This document shows, in pieces, positions 17,286 to 25,599 of a stretch of 64,000 nucleotides of DNA (positions are counted from its first letter, which is position 1; each line of letters begins with the position of its first letter). The DNA lies in contig OY970182.1 in assembly GCA_963708095.1 (NCBI GenBank), forward strand, positions 868,001 to 932,000, read 5' to 3'. Source of the DNA: JAJZVS01 sp963708095 (GTDB taxonomy: Bacteria > Pseudomonadota > Alphaproteobacteria > Acetobacterales > Acetobacteraceae). Both the position numbers and the translations under genes were made by a program. The notes below the pieces were generated by a model. The model was given only the letters and a program-made list of their open reading frames with translations. It did no database searches and had not been told where the DNA came from.

Positions 17286-17729
17286 ATGGCCATGATCGGA
17301 TTGGCCGACACGGCAGGCGTCGTCAGCGGAATTTCTGGCGTAGCTGTGGAGCTTATCTTTGGTTTTGCACCGCACCTAGGTTTGAAACCACCTGGGTGGC
17401 TCGCGCGAGCGGGGTTTCTCGGTGGCATCATGTTACTCCTCGCTTCTCCCGTTTTTTTCTGGTTCCCCGACCGGGGCAACGCAAGTCATGCAACCGGAAA
17501 CAGCGTTAAATTGGCACGCATAGGCAGCAACAATACTGTTATAGGGACAAAAATTGCCAACAATATGGGAAGTGGCAACACATTTGTTGGTCCAACTGAT
17601 TCGCATGGAAACACCCTCTACAACAAGGGTGGCACAGCTATCGGTGCCGGAGCGTGCGCGGATAGCACAAGTATCGCAATAGGAGCGGGCGCCGATGCAG
17701 GGGCCTGCAGGTCGCAGAAGGAGCAGTAG
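17286..17729 (+). CDS. small membrane protein with YadA-head-like repeats
   Basis: A 147-residue protein, AT-richer than its neighbours. Two hydrophobic segments (about 8-25 and 42-60) precede a C-terminal stretch of short repeats: GSNNTVIGT, GSGNTFVG, GGTAIGAGACADSTSIAIGAGADAG. The last resembles the SxxIAIGxxA repeats that form the parallel beta-roll head of YadA-type adhesins, but there is no stalk or membrane anchor of that family. A start at 17286 or 17292 is equally possible, with GGTAAGG just upstream. Function unknown; horizontal transfer is likely from composition. Confidence 0.6.
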   Translation: MAMIGLADTAGVVSGISGVAVELIFGFAPHLGLKPPGWLARAGFLGGIMLLLASPVFFWFPDRGNASHATGNSVKLARIGSNNTVIGTKIANNMGSGNTFVGPTDSHGNTLYNKGGTAIGAGACADSTSIAIGAGADAGACRSQKEQ

Positions 17730-18030
17730 GTCAGCCTTCCGGGTTCCAGCGATAACCGTCCGACGGCAATGCCTTCCCAATTCGCAGATTTGGCAGCGCA
17801 GAAGACACTGACTACCGCGCCTGCGCCGCGGCCCATCGGCCGCTGCCTGCGCTTGCCTGACCCGGACGCCGCCGCGGGGACGGCCCTCCGTCCCCGCCCG
17901 TCGCCGCACAAATCCTTGATGTAATCCCGCATCGGCGCGCCGCGTGCGGCCGGCTCCGCGGGGGCGCAAGGTGGTGTCTCGCGCCGGCAGACATGCGCCA
18001 CCAGGGCCGGACGGCGCGGCGCCGCTGCGA
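17730..18030. other. intergenic, no gene seen
   Basis: Convergent gap of about 300 bp between 17729 and 18031. I see no supported reading frame and no clear terminator hairpin. Confidence 0.4.
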
Positions 18031-18336
18031 TCAATCCAGCGGCGTATTGACCTGGATCGCCGGCTGCGCGTCGGTGAATCTCGCAACGTCGCCCATGATC
18101 TCCGCCCCGTGCTGCTGCATGGCCGCCTGGAATTCCGGCAAGGAGGCGAACGTGAGCAGCGCAACGAGCTGATACGCCGGCGCGCCGCCATCGGCCCCCG
18201 CGGTGCCCTTCAGCACCTGCGCGCCAATGAGGCCGCGTCCCTCGCAGCGCGCCTGCACCAGCGGGACGTGCGTCTTCATGTAGTAGTCGAGATCGAACCG
18301 CGCGCTTGGCGGATACATCACGCTCACCACGATCAT
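18031..18336 (-). CDS. EthD-domain protein
   Basis: A 101-residue dimeric alpha-beta barrel protein. MIVVSVMYPPSARFDLDYYM followed by THVPLV is the classic EthD/REDY start, and the C-terminus NTPLD is also typical. EthD proteins accompany ether or aromatic degradation systems, but most members have no known activity. The ATG at 18336 has GAGGAAA about 8 nt upstream. It is divergent from the SMP-30-like gene. Confidence 0.85.
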   Translation of the reverse strand: MIVVSVMYPPSARFDLDYYMKTHVPLVQARCEGRGLIGAQVLKGTAGADGGAPAYQLVALLTFASLPEFQAAMQQHGAEIMGDVARFTDAQPAIQVNTPLD

Positions 18337-18671
18337 CGTGCGTTTCCTCCTCGTTGCGGACGCTCCGGCAGGCGCCGCAAGCAGGCTAGGCGTCGGTCTC
18401 GCGGCTTGTCCATCGCCTCGATGCGCAGCCGCGGGGCACCGGCACCGGGCCACGTCCACCCGTTCGGGCCGATCGGCAGGCTGCCGACCGGTCGATCGCG
18501 GCCGATCGGGAACGCACGCGCTTGCGGACGCGTTTCCGCCGCGGGCCGGCTGCCGCGCCCGAGCGCGGGGCGGCCGGGTCACGGGCCGCACTCTTGCGTC
18601 CCCCCGCACCCGGTGGTCTCGTTTCCCCCGCCCGCCGCGCCAGGACGGCGGCGACGAGGGAGAAACGATCC
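18337..18671. other. divergent regulatory region
   Basis: The 335 bp between the EthD and SMP-30 genes must hold both promoters. Repeated CCGATCGG/CCGACCGG palindromic words occur around 18469-18513. No gene is supported here. Confidence 0.4.
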
Positions 18672-19586
18672 ATGTCCGACGTGCGCATCCTCGCGAGCGG
18701 CTTCAAATTCCCCGAAGGCCCGGCGGTCCTCCCGGACGGCTCCGTGGTCCTCACCGAGATCGCCGGCAACCAGGTCTCGCGCATCGCCCCGGACGGCACC
18801 GTGTCGGTGCTGTCGGCCACCGGGGGCGGGCCGAACGGGCTGGCGCTCGGGCCGGACGGGGCTCTCTATTGCTGCAACAACGGCGGCGGGCTGTACCGCC
18901 CGGGGCATTTCATGGCCGAGGGGCCGGCGCCCGACTATGCCGGCGGCTCCATCCAGCGCATCGATGCGAAGACCGGCGCGGTCCGCACGCTCTACACGGA
19001 ATGCAACGGCCACCGCCTGTCGGCGCCGAACGACATCGTGTTCGACAAGGCAGGCGGGTTCTGGTTCACCGATCTCGGCAAGCGCTACGCGCGCACCCGC
19101 GACCACGGCGGGCTCTATTACGCGCTGCCGGACGGCTCGAAGATCATCGAGGTCGCCTATCCGATCCTGTCGGCCAACGGGGTCGGCCTCTCGCCGGACG
19201 AGCGCACGGTCTACGTCGCCGATACCGAGCCGGCCCGGCTTTGGGCGTTCGACGTCACCGGCCCGGGGGTGGTGACCAAGCATCCGTTCCCCTCGCCGCA
19301 CGGCGGGCGGCTGGTGGCCGGCCTGCCGGGCTACCAGCGCTTCGACAGCCTGGCGGTGACGGCGGCGGGGAATATCTGCGTCGCGACCCTGGTGACCGGC
19401 TGCATCACCGTGATCGCGCCGGATGGCCGCGTTCTGCGCCAGGTGGCGATGCCGGACACCCACCCGACGAATATCTGTTTCGGTGGCAAGGACCTGCGCA
19501 CGGCGTATATCTCGCTGTCCGAGACCGGGCGGATCGGCGCGGTGGCGTGGGACGAGCCGGGCTTGCTGCTGAACTTCGCCGGGTGA
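18672..19586 (+). CDS. SMP-30/gluconolactonase family protein
   Basis: A 304-residue six-bladed beta-propeller. FPEGPAVLPDGSVVLTEI near residue 14 supplies the metal-binding glutamate. NGLALGPDGALYCCNNGG, SAPNDIVFDKAGGFWFTDLG and a DSLAVTAAGNICVAT blade follow as in calcium- or zinc-dependent lactonases. The likely reaction is hydrolysis of a sugar or aryl lactone, though the family is broad. GGGAGAAA lies just ahead of the ATG at 18672. No sugar-catabolic genes are adjacent. Confidence 0.88.
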   Translation: MSDVRILASGFKFPEGPAVLPDGSVVLTEIAGNQVSRIAPDGTVSVLSATGGGPNGLALGPDGALYCCNNGGGLYRPGHFMAEGPAPDYAGGSIQRIDAKTGAVRTLYTECNGHRLSAPNDIVFDKAGGFWFTDLGKRYARTRDHGGLYYALPDGSKIIEVAYPILSANGVGLSPDERTVYVADTEPARLWAFDVTGPGVVTKHPFPSPHGGRLVAGLPGYQRFDSLAVTAAGNICVATLVTGCITVIAPDGRVLRQVAMPDTHPTNICFGGKDLRTAYISLSETGRIGAVAWDEPGLLLNFAG

Positions 19587-19596
19587 GGGGGGCGGC

Positions 19597-20310
19597 CTAG
19601 CCCTGCGACCGCGCCGCAGCCACCGCCTTCTCCAGATCCGCCAGATCGACCGCGCCCGGAATGAGCGTGTGGCCGACCAGGAACGCCGGCGTGCCGTCGA
19701 TCCCGAGTGCCTGCGCCTGCGCCACGTCGGCCCGCAGCCGTCGCATGATCGTCGGGTCCGCCATATCGCGCCGCAGCCGCGGCCAGTCGAGCCCGAGCTT
19801 CGTCGCCGCGGCCTGGATCGTCGCCTCCGTGATATCGGGCGGCCCCGCCATCAGCGCCGCCCGCAGCTTCAGGTAGCCGCCCTGCCGCTGCGCGGCCAGC
19901 AGCGCGCGGGAGGCGAGCACGCTCGCCGGCCCCAGGATCGCGAGGTCCTTGTACACCACCCGCACATCGTGATCGTGCCGCAGCAGCGCCGCCACCACCG
20001 GGTTCATCTGCCGGCAATAGGGGCAGCGCACGTCAAAGAACTCGACGATCGTCACGTTCCCCTTCGGGTTTCCCGCGACCGGGTCGCCCGGTTGCACCGC
20101 GGCGGCCTGGCGCTTCGCCTCGTCGGCCTGCAAGGCGCCGATGGCGTCGCGCAGGATCGACGGGTCCTGCTGCAGCGCCTGGCGCATGATCTGCACGATC
20201 TCCGCCCGCTGCGCCGGGGTGAAGGCATCCACACCGGCGTGCGCCACCGACACCGCTCCTGCGACCATCAGAGCGGCGGCCAGGGCGAGCGTGCGGAACA
20301 AGGCGGGCAT
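19597..20310 (-). CDS. DsbA-family periplasmic thiol oxidoreductase
   Basis: A 237-residue exported protein. The signal peptide is MPALFRTLALAAALMVAGAVSVAHA. An N-terminal helical region (RAEIVQIMRQALQQDPSIL) precedes the thioredoxin fold with active site FFDVRCPYCRQM (CPYC) and a cis-proline loop at GIDGTPAFLVG. This layout matches the DsbA/ScsC/BdbD-like oxidoreductases common in alphaproteobacteria, which form or isomerise disulfides in the periplasm. The start at 20310 is fixed by the signal peptide. It is divergent from the toxin-antitoxin pair. Confidence 0.9.
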   Translation of the reverse strand: MPALFRTLALAAALMVAGAVSVAHAGVDAFTPAQRAEIVQIMRQALQQDPSILRDAIGALQADEAKRQAAAVQPGDPVAGNPKGNVTIVEFFDVRCPYCRQMNPVVAALLRHDHDVRVVYKDLAILGPASVLASRALLAAQRQGGYLKLRAALMAGPPDITEATIQAAATKLGLDWPRLRRDMADPTIMRRLRADVAQAQALGIDGTPAFLVGHTLIPGAVDLADLEKAVAAARSQG

Positions 20311-20452
20311 GGCAAACCTCGTGCGGGACGGGGAGGGGATGGCGGAAACCGCGCTGCGCCGCAAGCGGCGGCGGTCGACGCCACTGGCTGCGGCCGAGAT
20401 CCGCTCCACTGCCGGCTGGCATGGAACCCCCGGTCCGGATTAGGCTCTCTCC

Positions 20453-20716
20453 ATGAACGTGACCCTCGACATTCCCGACGACTGGGCCCGACGCCTTGAC
20501 GCGACCGGCGGCGACGTAGCGCGGCGGGCGCTGGAGGCGCTCGCGCTTGAGGAATACCGTGCCGGCCGGCTGACCCGGCCCGAGCTCCGGCGCGTTCTGG
20601 GCTTGGAGACCCGTGCCGAGCTCAATGGATTTCTCAAGATGCACGAGATTAACGAGGCGATGACGGCGGCCGAGTTCGAACGCGACCGCCAGGACCTGGA
20701 CCGGCTGGGCGTCTGA
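20453..20716 (+). CDS. UPF0175-family antitoxin
   Basis: An 87-residue protein with the UPF0175 layout: an N-terminal strand (MNVTLDIPDDWA), then EALALEEYRAGRLTRPELRRVLGLETRAELNGFLK, the helix-turn-helix typical of the family, and an acidic C-terminal tail that would contact the toxin. It sits 6 nt before the PIN toxin gene, the usual order for UPF0175-DUF3368 modules. As in other modules it probably represses its own promoter in the short divergent region 20311-20452. Confidence 0.85.
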   Translation: MNVTLDIPDDWARRLDATGGDVARRALEALALEEYRAGRLTRPELRRVLGLETRAELNGFLKMHEINEAMTAAEFERDRQDLDRLGV

Positions 20717-20722
20717 ACCGGC

Positions 20723-21217
20723 GTGCGGGTCGTCGCTGATACCGGGCCGCTGCACTACCTGGTTCTGATCAGCGCAGCCGACGTGCTGGCGAGGCTGTTC
20801 GGTCGGGTCGCCATTCCGGCGGTCGTGCGCGACGAACTCAACCGCCCGAGAACACCTCCGCTGGTGCAGGCATGGATCGCGGTGCCGCCCCCCTGGCTCG
20901 CGGTGGTGACCGACCCGCTCCCGGCTGCGAGTGCGCCACTGGCGGGGCTCGACGATGGGGAGCGCGCGGCAATCAGCCTCGCCGCCGTGCAGCGTGCCGA
21001 TCTTCTGCTGATGGACGACCGGGCCGGGGTCGCGGCGGCGCGGCGGGCGGGGTTCGCGGTGACCGGCACGCTCGGTTTGCTCGATCGCGCGGCACGAAGG
21101 GGCCTGCTCGACCTCCCGGGCGCCTTCTCGGCGTTGCGGGCGACCAATTTCCATGCCAGGCCGGCGCTGCTGGACGCTCTTCTCGCAGAGCATCACAACC
21201 GAAGTGGTGGAGAGTGA
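20723..21217 (+). CDS. PIN-domain toxin (DUF3368 type)
   Basis: A 164-residue PIN-fold ribonuclease toxin. Acidic residues expected at the metal site are present: D in VVADTGPLHYL, the GLDDGERAAISLA motif and LLMDDRAGVAAAR. VPAVV-like and GTLGLLDRAARRGLLDL segments are typical of DUF3368. Translation starts at GTG 20723, 6 nt after the antitoxin stop. It would cleave RNA unless bound by the UPF0175 partner. All catalytic positions appear intact, so the module is probably active. Confidence 0.85.
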   Translation: MRVVADTGPLHYLVLISAADVLARLFGRVAIPAVVRDELNRPRTPPLVQAWIAVPPPWLAVVTDPLPAASAPLAGLDDGERAAISLAAVQRADLLLMDDRAGVAAARRAGFAVTGTLGLLDRAARRGLLDLPGAFSALRATNFHARPALLDALLAEHHNRSGGE

Positions 21218-21281
21218 TGCCGGTCGGCAAAGCGGCGGTTCAGCACGCCCGACCATGCAGCAGGAATGTTCCGGCCGTCAC

Positions 21282-21734
21282 TCAGCGCAACCACTTCGCG
21301 GTTTCGACGAGCCAATCGGATCGCTCCAGGAATAGGCGCCTGTAGCAAAGAGATCCGGCGAATGCCCCCGCTGACCCGAGCGTCACATTTGCTTCAAGGC
21401 GACACTGCCGATCGGCGAATACTATCCACGACCGCTGCGACCTTTCCAGCTCCCGCTTGAGCGATCCAGCCATAAATATCGGCATCGTATCAATTCTGCG
21501 CCGCATAGTGGCATAGGCTCGCATCATCGCGATCTTCGCCACCTGTGCCGCCCGGACAGCGCAAGCCGATCGGTCGATGGTGGACAGATCCGGACCTAAG
21601 CAATCGGAGGTGACCGTCGCCCGCTGCGCCGGCGTGGTCTGACCGGCCGTGACGGTAAGCGGTCGCAGGACGACCGTAAGCAACAATGCCGCCGCTACCA
21701 TGGCTGTCGGGAGTGGTTTGCGCGGTGCTTTCAC
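21282..21734 (-). CDS. LprI-like secreted protein (DUF1311)
   Basis: A 150-residue exported protein. The start is GTG at 21734, which overlaps the threonine synthase stop (GTGA). A signal peptide (about residues 1-30) is followed by a helical domain with four cysteines (SDCLG, RSACAVR, DRQCRLEA, GSLCYRR). The RSWIVFADRQCRLEA motif is that of DUF1311 proteins, which include the LprI lysozyme inhibitor. A periplasmic role against host or competitor lysozyme is possible but not shown. The coupling to thrC is odd for such a protein. Confidence 0.75.
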   Translation of the reverse strand: MKAPRKPLPTAMVAAALLLTVVLRPLTVTAGQTTPAQRATVTSDCLGPDLSTIDRSACAVRAAQVAKIAMMRAYATMRRRIDTMPIFMAGSLKRELERSQRSWIVFADRQCRLEANVTLGSAGAFAGSLCYRRLFLERSDWLVETAKWLR

Positions 21735-23131
21735 GTGTTCCGCTTCGCCAGCGCGCGCACCGCGTCGCGCACCGCGTCGAATTCGTTCGCCACCATCGTG
21801 AACCGCTCTGCGCGCGTGAACAGATCCGCGAGCGGCGGCGGCAGCGCCGGGCGCCCCCCGGTCGCGCGCTCCATCGCGTCAGGGAATTTCGCCGGATGTG
21901 CCGTCGCCATCGCGACCGTCGGCACCCCGTGCCCGGCCGGCAGGGCGCGAGCGGCGGCGATTCCCACCGCGGTATGCGGATCGGCCAGATAGCCGCAGGC
22001 GCGGCGCAGCCGGGCGATCTCCGCGATGGTGCCCTCGTCGTCCAGCCGGAACCCGTGCAGCACCGCCCGGGCGCGGTGCCAGGCGGCTTCCGGCACCGGC
22101 ATCCGCCCGTCGCGGCGGAAGGCGGTCATCGCGGCCGCGGTGGCCGCCGGATCGCGGTCCAGCAGCTCGAACAGCAGGCGCTCGAAATTGGAGCTGACCT
22201 GGATGTCCATGCTGGGCGACAGGCTTGGCTCCACCGGGCGCACCGACATGTCGTTGGCGTCGAGGAAGCGGGCCAGGATGTCGTTGCGGTTGGAACCGAC
22301 CACCAGGCGCGCGACCGGCAGGCCCATCCGCCGCGCCGTCCAGGCAGCGAGCACGTTGCCGAAATTGCCAGTGGGAACGGCGAACGCCACCTCCCGCTCC
22401 GGCGCCCCCAGCGCCAGCGCGGCGGCGGCATAATAGGGCACCTGGGCCGCGATGCGCGCCCAGTTGATCGAGTTCACCGCCGCCAGCCGCAGTTCGCGGC
22501 GCAGCCCGGCATCGGCGAACAGCGCCTTCACGAGGTCCTGGCAGTCGTCGAAACTGCCCTCGACCGCGAGGTTCAGCACGTTCGGCGCGGTGACGGTGGT
22601 CATCTGCCGCCGCTGCACCTCGCTCGTGCGCCCATGCGGATGCAGGATGACCAGGTCGACCCGCGCGCGCCCGGCGAAGGCCTCGATCGCCGCCGAGCCG
22701 GTGTCGCCGGAGGTGGCGCCGACGATCGTCACCCGCTCCCCGCGCGCCTTCAGCACGTGCTCGAACAACCGTCCGAGCACCGACATCGCCATGTCCTTGA
22801 AGGCGAGGGTGGGGCCGTGGAACAGCTCCTGCACGAACAGGTTGGTGTCGAGCTGGATCAGCGGCACCACGGCGGGATGGCCGAACCCTGCATAGGCATC
22901 GGTGCAGATCGCCGCGATCGTCTCGGGCGCGATCGCGGCGCCGACGAAGCGGGACAGCAGGCGCGCGGCGAGCGCCGGGTAGGGCAGGCCGCGCAGCGCC
23001 CGCCAGTCCGCGGGGGCGAACTGCGGCCAGATCTCCGGGACGAACAGACCGCCGTCCTCGGCGAGGCCCGCCAGCAGCACGCCGGCGAAGTCCCGCGGTT
23101 CGGCGTGGCCGCGGGTCGAGACGTAGCGCAT
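21731..23131 (-). CDS. thrC: threonine synthase
   Basis: Threonine synthase of 466 residues, converting O-phosphohomoserine to threonine with PLP. The N-terminus MRYVSTRG and LAEDGGLFVPE are typical. The Schiff-base lysine lies in LFHGPTLAFKDMAM (K112), the phosphate-binding loop in GATSGDTGSAAIEAFAG, and VPTGNFGNVLAAW matches family signatures. The length is that of the long bacterial form. The stop overlaps the GTG start of the LprI-like gene. In many alphaproteobacteria thrC is followed by a processing peptidase gene, which is not the case here. Confidence 0.97.
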   Translation of the reverse strand: MRYVSTRGHAEPRDFAGVLLAGLAEDGGLFVPEIWPQFAPADWRALRGLPYPALAARLLSRFVGAAIAPETIAAICTDAYAGFGHPAVVPLIQLDTNLFVQELFHGPTLAFKDMAMSVLGRLFEHVLKARGERVTIVGATSGDTGSAAIEAFAGRARVDLVILHPHGRTSEVQRRQMTTVTAPNVLNLAVEGSFDDCQDLVKALFADAGLRRELRLAAVNSINWARIAAQVPYYAAAALALGAPEREVAFAVPTGNFGNVLAAWTARRMGLPVARLVVGSNRNDILARFLDANDMSVRPVEPSLSPSMDIQVSSNFERLLFELLDRDPAATAAAMTAFRRDGRMPVPEAAWHRARAVLHGFRLDDEGTIAEIARLRRACGYLADPHTAVGIAAARALPAGHGVPTVAMATAHPAKFPDAMERATGGRPALPPPLADLFTRAERFTMVANEFDAVRDAVRALAKRNT

Positions 23132-23171
23132 CGCGCGTTCCTTTCCGCCCGGAGGTGCCGGGTTTTTCCGC

Positions 23172-23549
23172 TCAGAAGTGCCGGGTCACGGTGAAATGCA
23201 GGCCGCAGGCGGCGCTGACCACGTTGCCGTCCATGTGCCGGCCGCGGACGGTGCCGCCCAGGGTGATGCCCGGGCCGGTGCCGCTGATCGTGCCGTCCGG
23301 CGCGATGGTTGCCGCGATGTCGGTGCCGTAGGTCCAGCGATAATAGAAGCCTCCCTGGGCGACATACAGGGTGATGATGCCCGGGTGCGGGCAATCGCGC
23401 GCGTCGGCGCGGAAGCGGGTGCTGGTGCCGTAATAGGCGCCGTCCCGGTCGGGCGGGGCGGCGGAGCGGGCGACGGGTGCGGCCGGGCGCGGCGCGGCGC
23501 AGGCGGCGAGGGCGGCGCACAGTACGAAGCTGCGCGCGGCGGCGCTCAC
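23172..23549 (-). CDS. small lipoprotein
   Basis: A protein of about 125 residues. A short lipoprotein signal (FVLCAALAAC, cysteine near residue 16) leads to a Pro/Ala linker and a beta-rich domain (GITLGGTVRGRHMDGNVVS, with a cysteine pair DCPH and ACGLH). The GTG at 23549 is my preferred start because it places the lipobox correctly, though it lacks a clear ribosome site and the frame stays open far upstream through repeat-rich DNA. Related proteins in alphaproteobacteria are unannotated. It lies 40 nt downstream of nothing else and just upstream of thrC on the same strand, so co-transcription is likely. Confidence 0.6.
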   Translation of the reverse strand: MSAAARSFVLCAALAACAAPRPAAPVARSAAPPDRDGAYYGTSTRFRADARDCPHPGIITLYVAQGGFYYRWTYGTDIAATIAPDGTISGTGPGITLGGTVRGRHMDGNVVSAACGLHFTVTRHF

Positions 23550-24168
23550 GCGAAAGCGGCCGGGCGCGCCGCGGCGGGCGCCGGTGCGACCGCCGATGGA
23601 GGCGTGGATGGCCGCGCCCGACGGCGCAGGCGCCGGGGCGTCGGGCGGGCAGGGGTGCATCGGGGCCGGCGAGGCGGTGGCCGGGGAAGCCGTGCGACAA
23701 AGGGCGATAGGCGGGCGGCAGCGCAGCATGGCGGGTCCTGTCAGGACGGGAACGGGGTCGGGGCGGGAACGGGGTCTGGGAAGGGAAACGGGTCCTGGGC
23801 GAACCGGCCGTAGGGGGTAGGCGACGGGAGCGGGCAGGGGAGCCGGCCCGGAGGGAAGTAAGCCCGGTGGGAAGCAAGCCCGGTGGGAAGCAAGCCCGGC
23901 GGGAAGCAAGTAAGGGAAGGGCGGGGCAAGGGCGGAAGCCGGTCCGTCATGCGGTGGGCGGGCGCGGATGGCAACTGCGCGGCTACGACGGGACGACGGC
24001 AGGCCGTGCGGGCGTCCCGGGCCGCGCCGTGGCCTCCCGTCCGGGCGGTGGCAGGCTTATATCTTTCCGGCCCCGCGCCGGCCTTGCCGGCGACCGCCGC
24101 GCGGCGGGATGAAACGGCCAGGAAAGAACAGCGATGCGGCAGGGCAGGGTGGCGGGAGACGGGCGTTC
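23550..24168. other. 619-bp gap with low-complexity repeats
   Basis: The region contains GGGAACGGGGTC-type repeats around 23745-23800 and a 16-bp tandem repeat at 23853-23913. Open frames here come from repeat structure. The promoters of the lipoprotein and LysR genes must lie within it. Confidence 0.45.
23853..23913 (+). repeat. tandem repeat, about 3.8 x 16 bp
   Basis: Unit GGGAAGCAAGCCCGGT; copies at 23853, 23869, 23885 and a partial at 23901, with single-base differences. Confidence 0.8.
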
Positions 24169-25101
24169 ATGGACCTGATCGGCGCGCTTGCCACCTTCGC
24201 CCGGGTGGCCGAGACCGGCTCCTTCTCCGCCACCGCGCGGGAGCGGGGCACGACCCAATCGGCGATCTCGCGCCAGATCACGGGCCTCGAAGCCGAACTC
24301 GGCGTGCGCCTGTTCCAGCGCACCACGCGGCGGTTGGCGCTGACCGAAGACGGGCAGGAGGCGCTGCAGCACGCGCGCCTCGTGCTGGAAGCGGTCGAGG
24401 CGACCCGTGACGCCGCGGCGCGCCGGCGCGGCGAGGCCGCAGGGCTGGTGCGGCTGGCGGCACCGGTGCTGCTCGGCAACCTGATCGCCACGCGCATGCC
24501 GGAGCTGCTGGAGCGGCATCCCGCCTTGTCCGTCCACCTCGTCATCGGCCGGACGACGCATGACCTGGTGGAGGAGGGGCTCGACCTCTGGCTGCGACTC
24601 GGAGAGAGCACGCATGCAACGGAAGTGACGCGGACCGTTGGGCGGATCGAGCGCCTGGTGCTCGCCGCGCCGGCCTACCTCGCCGCGCGCGGGCGGCCCG
24701 TCCACCCGCGCGATCTGGCCGAGCATGATTGCCTGTCGCCGCCGGTGCCCGGCGGCGATCGCGCCTGGCGCTTCACCGGCCCCGGGGGCGAGGAAGTCGC
24801 GGTGCCGGTCGGCGGACGGTTCAGCGCCGACAGCGGCGAGGCCGTGCTGCGCGCAACCCTGGCCGGCGTCGGCATCACGCTCGCGGCGGAAGTGGCCGTG
24901 CGCGCCGACGTCGTTGCCGGGCGGCTGGTGCCGCTGCTGGCAGGGTTTGCGCCGGAGCCACTGGCGGTCACCCTGGTCTATCCGTCGCGCCGGAACCTGG
25001 CGCCGCGGGTGCGTGCGGTGATCGATTTCCTCGCCCACGACATCCTGGGCCGATCGGATATGTTCGGGACCGGCAGCGGGGAAACGAAAAGGGCGCGCTA
25101 A
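24169..25101 (+). CDS. LysR-family transcriptional regulator
   Basis: A complete 310-residue LysR regulator. The winged helix-turn-helix covers residues 1-60 (FARVAETGSFSATARERGTTQSAISRQI) and the effector domain follows, with AAPAYLAARGRPVHPRDLAEHDCL similar to the fragment at the window start. The ATG at 24169 is the standard MDLIGALATF start, with a GGGAG about 11 nt upstream. It belongs to the CrgA/DmlR subgroup, whose members usually control one divergent enzyme gene. No such gene lies upstream here, so the target is unknown. Confidence 0.9.
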   Translation: MDLIGALATFARVAETGSFSATARERGTTQSAISRQITGLEAELGVRLFQRTTRRLALTEDGQEALQHARLVLEAVEATRDAAARRRGEAAGLVRLAAPVLLGNLIATRMPELLERHPALSVHLVIGRTTHDLVEEGLDLWLRLGESTHATEVTRTVGRIERLVLAAPAYLAARGRPVHPRDLAEHDCLSPPVPGGDRAWRFTGPGGEEVAVPVGGRFSADSGEAVLRATLAGVGITLAAEVAVRADVVAGRLVPLLAGFAPEPLAVTLVYPSRRNLAPRVRAVIDFLAHDILGRSDMFGTGSGETKRAR

Positions 25102-25318
25102 CGGCCCCGACAGGGGCGGCCCTCTCCGGGCGAGCCCCGCCGGCCGCCTTGGGCGGTCGGCGCAGGACGGCAAGCCCCCTATTTCCGACTGCCGCGCACA
25201 GGTTCTATGCGCACCATGACGGTCGTGTTGCACCTGCGAAGATCCATCTGCCGTCTGTCAGGTTGGCCTGACGGATCGCCCCGCACGCAGCGGGGCACAC
25301 GGACGGATGGAGATGACG

Positions 25319-25441
25319 ATGAAGAAGTTCCTTGCGGCGTTCCTGATGCTCGGCCTGCTGGTTTCGGCCGGCGCCGCGACGGCCTCGGCGGCCCAGGTGC
25401 AGCAGTCGCACGACTATTCCTACGTCGGCGGCAACGGCTGA
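25319..25441 (+). CDS. 40-residue exported peptide
   Basis: A short gene with GGAG 6 nt before the ATG. The N-terminus MKKFLAAFLMLGLLVSAGAA, followed by TASAA, is an excellent signal peptide with a cleavage site after ASA-A. The mature part would be only about 15 residues, AQVQQSHDYSYVGGNG. A 12-bp terminator hairpin begins 23 nt after the stop, which supports a separate, well-expressed transcript. The second residue pair and start could also be the ATG at 25313. Function unknown; a precursor of a small secreted peptide is one reading. Confidence 0.65.
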   Translation: MKKFLAAFLMLGLLVSAGAATASAAQVQQSHDYSYVGGNG

Positions 25442-25464
25442 GCGATTCACGACACCGCACGCCA

Positions 25465-25493
25465 AAGGGCCAGGGGGGGTTCCCCTGGCCCTT
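25465..25493 (+). terminator. strong hairpin terminator
   Basis: A perfect 12-bp stem (AAGGGCCAGGGG at 25465-25476 against 25482-25493) with a 5-nt loop, then CGCGTTT. It lies between the peptide gene and the convergent glutamate dehydrogenase gene. Confidence 0.75.
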
Positions 25494-25599
25494 CGCGTTT
25501 GAAGGGGGCGCCGGACCCGCTTTCGATGGGGCCCAGGTCTCCACAGATCACTTAGGCAACGCCAATACTTGTCGCATTCGTCGATTGTCGGGCGTCGCC

